Below are positions 61,831-64,000 of a stretch of 64,000 nt of DNA, piece after piece. How positions within the stretch are numbered: position 1 is the stretch's first letter; each line of letters starts with the position of its first letter. Source of the DNA: Limnomonas spitsbergensis (lineage: Eukaryota; Chlorophyta; Chlorophyceae; Chlamydomonadales); NCBI GenBank assembly GCA_037349105.1, contig JAYJMM010000119.1, positions 558,001-622,000 of the forward strand, written 5' to 3'. Both the position numbers and the translations under genes were made by a program. The notes under the pieces are model-generated. The model was not told the origin of the DNA, did no database searches, and was given only the letters and a program-made list of their open reading frames with translations.

Positions 61831-63747
61831 CCCTCCTTAGTTGTCCCTTCTTTCCCTGCCAGCGCTTCTCCCCCCCCGCCCACTGCCCCCCTCTCACCCT
61901 CGTGGATATCCTTGATGTTGGTGCACTGGGTGTCTGCTCCGTGCTTCAGGATGAGCTGCTCCAGGAACAGGAAGGTGCGCTTGTGGTACACGTGCTGCCA
62001 GAGCTGTGAAAGGAGCGGTCAAAGAGGGACAAGTTGGGTCATGCACAGGGGGGGGATGTAGGGGCCCACACGAGGAGACCATGCACAGGGGGCGGGGTGA
62101 GGGGGATTCAAGATCATACACAGGGAGACACAGGTGTGCGTAAGGCGGGTCAGACACAGGGGGACACGGGGTGCAAATAGCAGGGAGCTGCAATATCATA
62201 CTTTCCATACGGAGAGCTCCGTCAGCAGTTCTGTATTGGACAGCATTATTGAACTGCTCCATGCGGTCCATGAGTGACCCACCAGAGAGTTAGTCATCTC
62301 TCAGAGCCACAGGGCGGGGCCACCCAGGGGCCGCCGGAGGCCCCATTGGGGTCAAATTTTGACTGCACAACAGTCGATGGTCTCAGCAGCAGGGCTGTCC
62401 TTGCCTGGGGGCTCCGGCCCAAGGCCAGGAGGTAGCGAAATGTAGCTTAAAACTCAAGCCAGCCACGAGAAAGGAAACGCCTGCAGGCTCATACAGGGAG
62501 GCACCTTGCACACAAACACCAGGGCATGACCCAGGACCACGCCACAAGACAGCCATGCACCATTGCACATGAGAGGGTCGAACAGGCCCCCTCACCTGCA
62601 CGCACGCAGTCCACGTGTTGGGGTTTGCATTAATTCCCAACACCCTAAACCCTAAACTAGGCCACCTCACCTGCACACACGCAGTCCACGTGTTGGGGTT
62701 TGCATTAATTCCCAACACCCTTAACCCTAAACTAGGCCACCTCACCTGCACACACGCAGTCCACGTGTTGGGGTTTGCATTAATTCCCAACACCCTTAAC
62801 CCTAAACTAGGCCACCTCACCTGCACACATGCAGTCCACGTGTTGGGGTTTGCATTAATTCCCAACACCCTAAACCCTAAACTAGGCCACCTCACCTGCA
62901 CACACGCAGTCCACGTATTGGGGTTTGCATTAATTCCCAACACCCTAAACCCTAAACTAGGCCACCTCACCTGCACACATGCAGTCCACGTGTTGGGGTT
63001 TGCATTAATTCCCAACACCCTAAACCCTAAACTAGGCCACCTCACCTGCACACACGCAGTCCACGTGTTGGGGTTTGCATTGATCCGCGTGCACTCCAGA
63101 CACATGTTGCTCTCAATCACGTACTCCACCACGAAGGTCTGCTGCAAGATGGCGCCATTGAACACCTCTGCCTGCACACCAGGTGATAAGGACGGGAATG
63201 CGTATAAGGATCGTTCGTGAGAAATCCGTGCAAAGAAACTGAATGGAGGTATTCAAGCCCAGGGTGCATGGAGGTATTGAAGCCCGGGGTGCATCTCGGT
63301 GGCCATGGTTGCCTGTGAGGCGCATGTCTCCTGCTAGGATAGCAACATGAGATCCGGTTAACCATGCACCCTTGCATGGCCAGCATGGCTTGCTGGGCAA
63401 CATGGCCAACAGGGAGCATGGGAACTTGGACCCTTGCAAGACCAGCATGGTGTGTGGCAGGCGACATGGATGGCATGAATGGGAGCATGAGATTTGCGCC
63501 CTTGCATGGCCAGCATGGCCAATATGGATCATGGAAACTTACGCCCATGTAAGACCAGCATGTCCTCGAGGGATCCCGACTGAGCATCATACTAAGGCAT
63601 ATGGTTCAGCGAGCCTGTTGCCCCTTGAGGGTGCGGGAAATCAGCCGGCAGTTGCCAGCGTGGGCCACCTGCCTGGATCGTGAGCTTGACCTTCAGCCTC
63701 TTTGAGTGAGGCTCCGTCCAGATGAAGCCTGCGTCCACGAGCTTGAC
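59324..63747 (-). CDS. NMD3: 60S ribosomal export protein NMD3 (5' part outside the window)
   Basis: Nuclear export adaptor that links the pre-60S subunit to the exportin CRM1. Exons in transcript order: 63747-63669, 63167-63046, 62003-61898, 61503-61331, 61098-60967, 60519-60309, 59705-59560 and probably 59464-59324 (TGA). Family blocks: DAGFIWTEPHSKRLKVKLTI; TFVVEYVIESNMCLEC; YHKRTFLFLEQLILKH; RTDKQLISHDTHNNTYNYKY; DDLVCLPQKVSASLG; LCTKVSNQITLTDPFTL; KQMVKYVVLDVEPI; KTHLGHLLKPGDMALGYDL; SLPDVMLVHKSYEERRRKKR. The N-terminal Cys pairs lie beyond the right edge. Oddities: a TAG codon at 60388-60390 inside the conserved AEV(x)VARESDFG block; a seven-fold 75-bp array at the second exon's donor; and a last exon (RNGWPKLRPI...) that lacks the usual acidic tail and is the least certain part. 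The first exon's junction has CAGGCAG on both sides, so GC-AG and GT-AG readings give the same protein. Confidence 0.93.
61761..61828 (+). repeat. (CT)n microsatellite
   Basis: About 34 uninterrupted CT dinucleotides in the NMD3 intron 61504-61897. Confidence 0.98.
62589..63081 (+). repeat. 75-bp satellite, seven units, each with an NMD3 exon end and splice donor
   Basis: GCAGTCCACGTGTTGGGGTT recurs at 62606, 62681, 62756, 62831, 62906, 62981 and 63056, an exact 75-bp period. Each unit includes CTCACCTGCACACACGCAG, i.e. TGTGCAG|GTGAG on the coding strand, plus two telomere-like CCCTAAA motifs in most units. The unit at 63046 is the real exon end; six further copies fill the start of the intron. 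Confidence 0.97.
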
Positions 63748-63759
63748 CTGCAGGGTCCA

Positions 63760-64000
63760 GGGATTAGCAGGCAGGAGGCGGGCAGGTGAAGGGACTGAGC
63801 GAGTAGGTGAGGGGAGTAAGGTGAGGAGCCCGTGTGGGCAGGTGATGGGAGGAGGAATTGGGCATGGAATGGGAGGCAGCGGGCGGGTGAAGGGAGGCAG
63901 TGGGCAGGTGAGGGGAAGCAGGTGAGGGGAAGCAGGTGAGGGGAGGCAGTGAACACTTAAGGGGAGGCAGGTGAGGAGAGGCGATGAGGGGAGGCAGGAG
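63760..64000 (+). repeat. GGCAGGTGAGGGGA-type purine-rich tract
   Basis: Imperfect repeats of GGCAGGTGAGGGGA run to the window edge. On the coding strand this is a pyrimidine-rich tract just upstream of the NMD3 acceptor at 63748-63749. Confidence 0.8.

Noticed and set aside
62589..63081. CRISPR-like regular repeats
   Set aside because: The units are directly contiguous with no variable spacers, and the host is a eukaryote; this is a minisatellite.
62615..63220. 201-codon + strand open frame with 25-residue repeats
   Set aside because: It is the antisense shadow of the 75-bp satellite in NMD3.
63663..63676. GC-AG intron after LKVKLTIQ in NMD3
   Set aside because: CAGGCAG is present at both junctions, so a normal GT-AG intron shifted by four bases gives the identical protein.
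59324..63747. Alternative nuclear genetic code (TAG = Gln)
   Set aside because: TAG closes the open frames of transporter copy A (26968-26970) and the kinase (52805-52807) at sensible positions, so one in-frame TAG in NMD3 is better treated as a local anomaly.

Overview
The window is nuclear DNA of a green alga, most likely a chlorophycean (Chlamydomonas/Haematococcus-type). The genes are intron-rich, with GT-AG introns confirmed here by matching reading-frame phases. The mitochondrial ATP synthase beta gene carries the roughly 70-residue C-terminal extension known from chlorophycean algae. A very large leucine-rich protein is padded with poly-Gln and Ala/Gly tracts, and plant-type TTTAGGG motifs occur inside a satellite. 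No bacterial or organellar features were seen.

Layout. On the + strand: the 3' two thirds of ATP2 (83-2659), then a giant LRR-like gene (about 4094-15267, eight exons). Everything from 16.2 kb to the right edge that could be identified is on the - strand: two tandem TLC-domain ceramide-synthase-like genes (16275-20031 and 20543-23013); two tandem triose-phosphate/nucleotide-sugar transporter genes (26968-31853 and 32666-38092) with identical intron positions and a shared 16-nt microexon; a PPPDE/DeSI-type isopeptidase gene (42305-44607); an ankyrin-repeat gene in which each full repeat is one 99-nt exon (46240-49478); a TKL-like protein kinase gene with a large activation-segment insertion and several coding lesions (52805-59162); and NMD3, the 60S ribosomal export adaptor, which runs off the right edge (59324-63747+).

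Mobile DNA fills the gaps. A 5'-truncated non-LTR retrotransposon (23224-24781) lies just upstream of the second TLC gene. A decayed LINE on the - strand (38870-41590) has been invaded by another LINE tail. At least ten dispersed LINE 3' tails of two families and one TA-flanked MITE (45323-45513) were found.

The most unusual signal is at splice junctions. In NMD3 the last bases of an exon plus its 5' splice site have been amplified into seven 75-bp units (25 codons each, all open in frame), so seven equivalent splice donors exist. The kinase gene shows a similar 80-bp array built on its own donor. In both transporter paralogues the intron before the same exon carries a purine/pyrimidine tract hundreds of bases long. 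NMD3 also has an in-frame TAG. The genes are mostly housekeeping (energy, ribosome export, sphingolipid, sugar transport, protein modification) and do not form a pathway.
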